NCBI GenBank assembly: GCA_018712125.1
Contig: DVHM01000128.1
Span: 1-22,829, forward strand
Length of the DNA: 22,829 bases
DNA from: Pullilachnospira_A gallistercoris
Lineage (GTDB): Bacteria; Bacillota; Clostridia; Lachnospirales; Lachnospiraceae
Reading direction: 5' to 3'
Below the pieces are notes generated by a model that saw only the letters and a list, made by a program, of their open reading frames with translations, did not search any database and had not been told where the DNA came from. This document shows positions 22,234-22,829 of the stretch, piece by piece. The position numbers were made by a program, and so were the translations under genes. Position 1 is the stretch's first letter. Each line of letters starts with the position of its first letter.

Positions 22234-22829
22234 TTACACATCCAGCATCTTCGTGCAGGTAATGGCAAGCGCTCCCGGTCCGATATGGCAGGACACGCTC
22301 AGTGACAGCGGATCTACCATAATATCATGGTCCGGCCAGATGGCCTGAGCCTCCTCTTTGAACTGCATAATCGCTTCCTCATTGTGGGTATGGGCCATGG
22401 CAATCTTGGTATGCTTTCCGTCCGGATCGTGAAGAACCTGGTCCATATCTGTCTTGATGGCATCCAGCATGATCTGCTTTGCCTGCTTGATCGTTCTCGC
22501 CTTCGCGAAAGCGTCCAGCTTCTCTCCCCGGATCTGCAGAACCGGTTTCAGTTTCAGCAATGTTCCCAGGGCCGCAGCTGCCGGTGTGATTCTTCCGCCC
22601 TTCTTCAGATAGGTCAGGGTATCTACCATGATATAAATCGTGGATTCAAACTTGGTAGCCTCCAGAATATCCCGGATCTCCGCCGCCGTCTTCCCGTGCT
22701 CTGCCATCTTCATGGCCTCAAAAACGGTCTGTTTCATGGTAACAGAGATTCTCTGGTTATCTACCACAAAAACCTTTCCCTCATAGTCCTGGGCCAGAGC
22801 CTTTGCGGTGGCACAGGAACTGCTGAGTC
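22234..22829 (-). CDS. DegV family protein, N-terminal part missing
   Basis: The reading frame is open to the right edge, so the true start lies outside; the GTG at 22765-22767 is internal. About 198 codons are present. Seen in order are SSSCATAKALA, GKVFVVDNQRIS, a VDTLTYLKKGGRI segment, GTLLKLKPVLQIRGE and, near the end, HIGPGALAI. These are hallmarks of DegV proteins, which bind fatty acids (FakB-like). FakB proteins hand fatty acids to the FakA kinase for phosphorylation; many DegV paralogues are not tested. The missing N-terminal part would hold the first fatty-acid contact loop. Its position before purA suggests one transcript but no clear functional tie. Confidence 0.92.
   Translation of the reverse strand, partial: LSSSCATAKALAQDYEGKVFVVDNQRISVTMKQTVFEAMKMAEHGKTAAEIRDILEATKFESTIYIMVDTLTYLKKGGRITPAAAALGTLLKLKPVLQIRGEKLDAFAKARTIKQAKQIMLDAIKTDMDQVLHDPDGKHTKIAMAHTHNEEAIMQFKEEAQAIWPDHDIMVDPLSLSVSCHIGPGALAITCTKMLDV

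Noticed and set aside
20843..22348. 501-codon frame antisense to purA
   Set aside because: Shadow of purA; it starts next to the purA terminator and spans into degV antisense.
1..22829. CRISPR arrays, tRNA or rRNA genes, insertion sequences, phage genes
   Set aside because: No regular spaced repeats, cloverleaf-like sequences, transposase motifs or phage structural genes were seen on either strand.

Overview
The window looks like a chromosomal segment from a spore-forming member of the Clostridia, most probably Lachnospiraceae. This is judged from protein style, a threonyl T-box, a manganese (yybP-ykoY) riboswitch, Gly/Cys-rich small proteins, and promoter-like sites resembling mother-cell sporulation sigma factors. 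The assignment is by recognition, not by a database search. No phage, insertion sequence, CRISPR array, rRNA or tRNA gene was seen.

Layout. Positions 1-2634 (minus): isocitrate dehydrogenase followed by an ABC-F ATPase that runs off the left edge. Positions 2728-3942: four small genes. These are a Cys/Gly-rich 67-residue protein behind a sigma-K-like promoter, a convergent 55-residue gene with its own terminator, and two coupled helical proteins sharing an SPxEQ motif. Positions 3991-6874 (plus): promoter, Mn2+ riboswitch, terminator and a P2A-type cation ATPase, a self-contained metal efflux unit. Positions 6882-9405 (minus): leuS with its promoter and terminator. Positions 9475-10871: a secreted InlB-repeat protein, divergent from and sharing promoter DNA with tyrA. 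Positions 10905-13332 (plus): tyrA-aroA, two aromatic amino acid steps. Positions 13484-15846 (minus): thrS under a threonine T-box. Positions 15869-16436 (minus): a SEC-C zinc-motif protein. Positions 16437-16968: a spacer with an unexplained stable hairpin, then an 85-residue membrane protein. Positions 17000-20668 (minus): a three-gene Gld-like ABC system (ATPase, fused permease-GldG protein, DUF4340 protein). Positions 20819-22829 (minus): purA preceded by a DegV-family gene cut by the right edge.

Most of the window is housekeeping: amino acid and nucleotide synthesis, tRNA charging and translation support. Its genes sit in short transcription units of alternating strand with readable promoters and terminators. 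The less ordinary parts are the small-gene cluster at 2.7-3.9 kb, the hairpin at 16.58 kb, the fused Gld-like transporter with an inverted repeat in its leader, and the class II-like EPSP synthase. I did not find a clear new defence or mobile system. The best candidates for undescribed biology are the putative sporulation small-protein cluster and the orphan hairpin.
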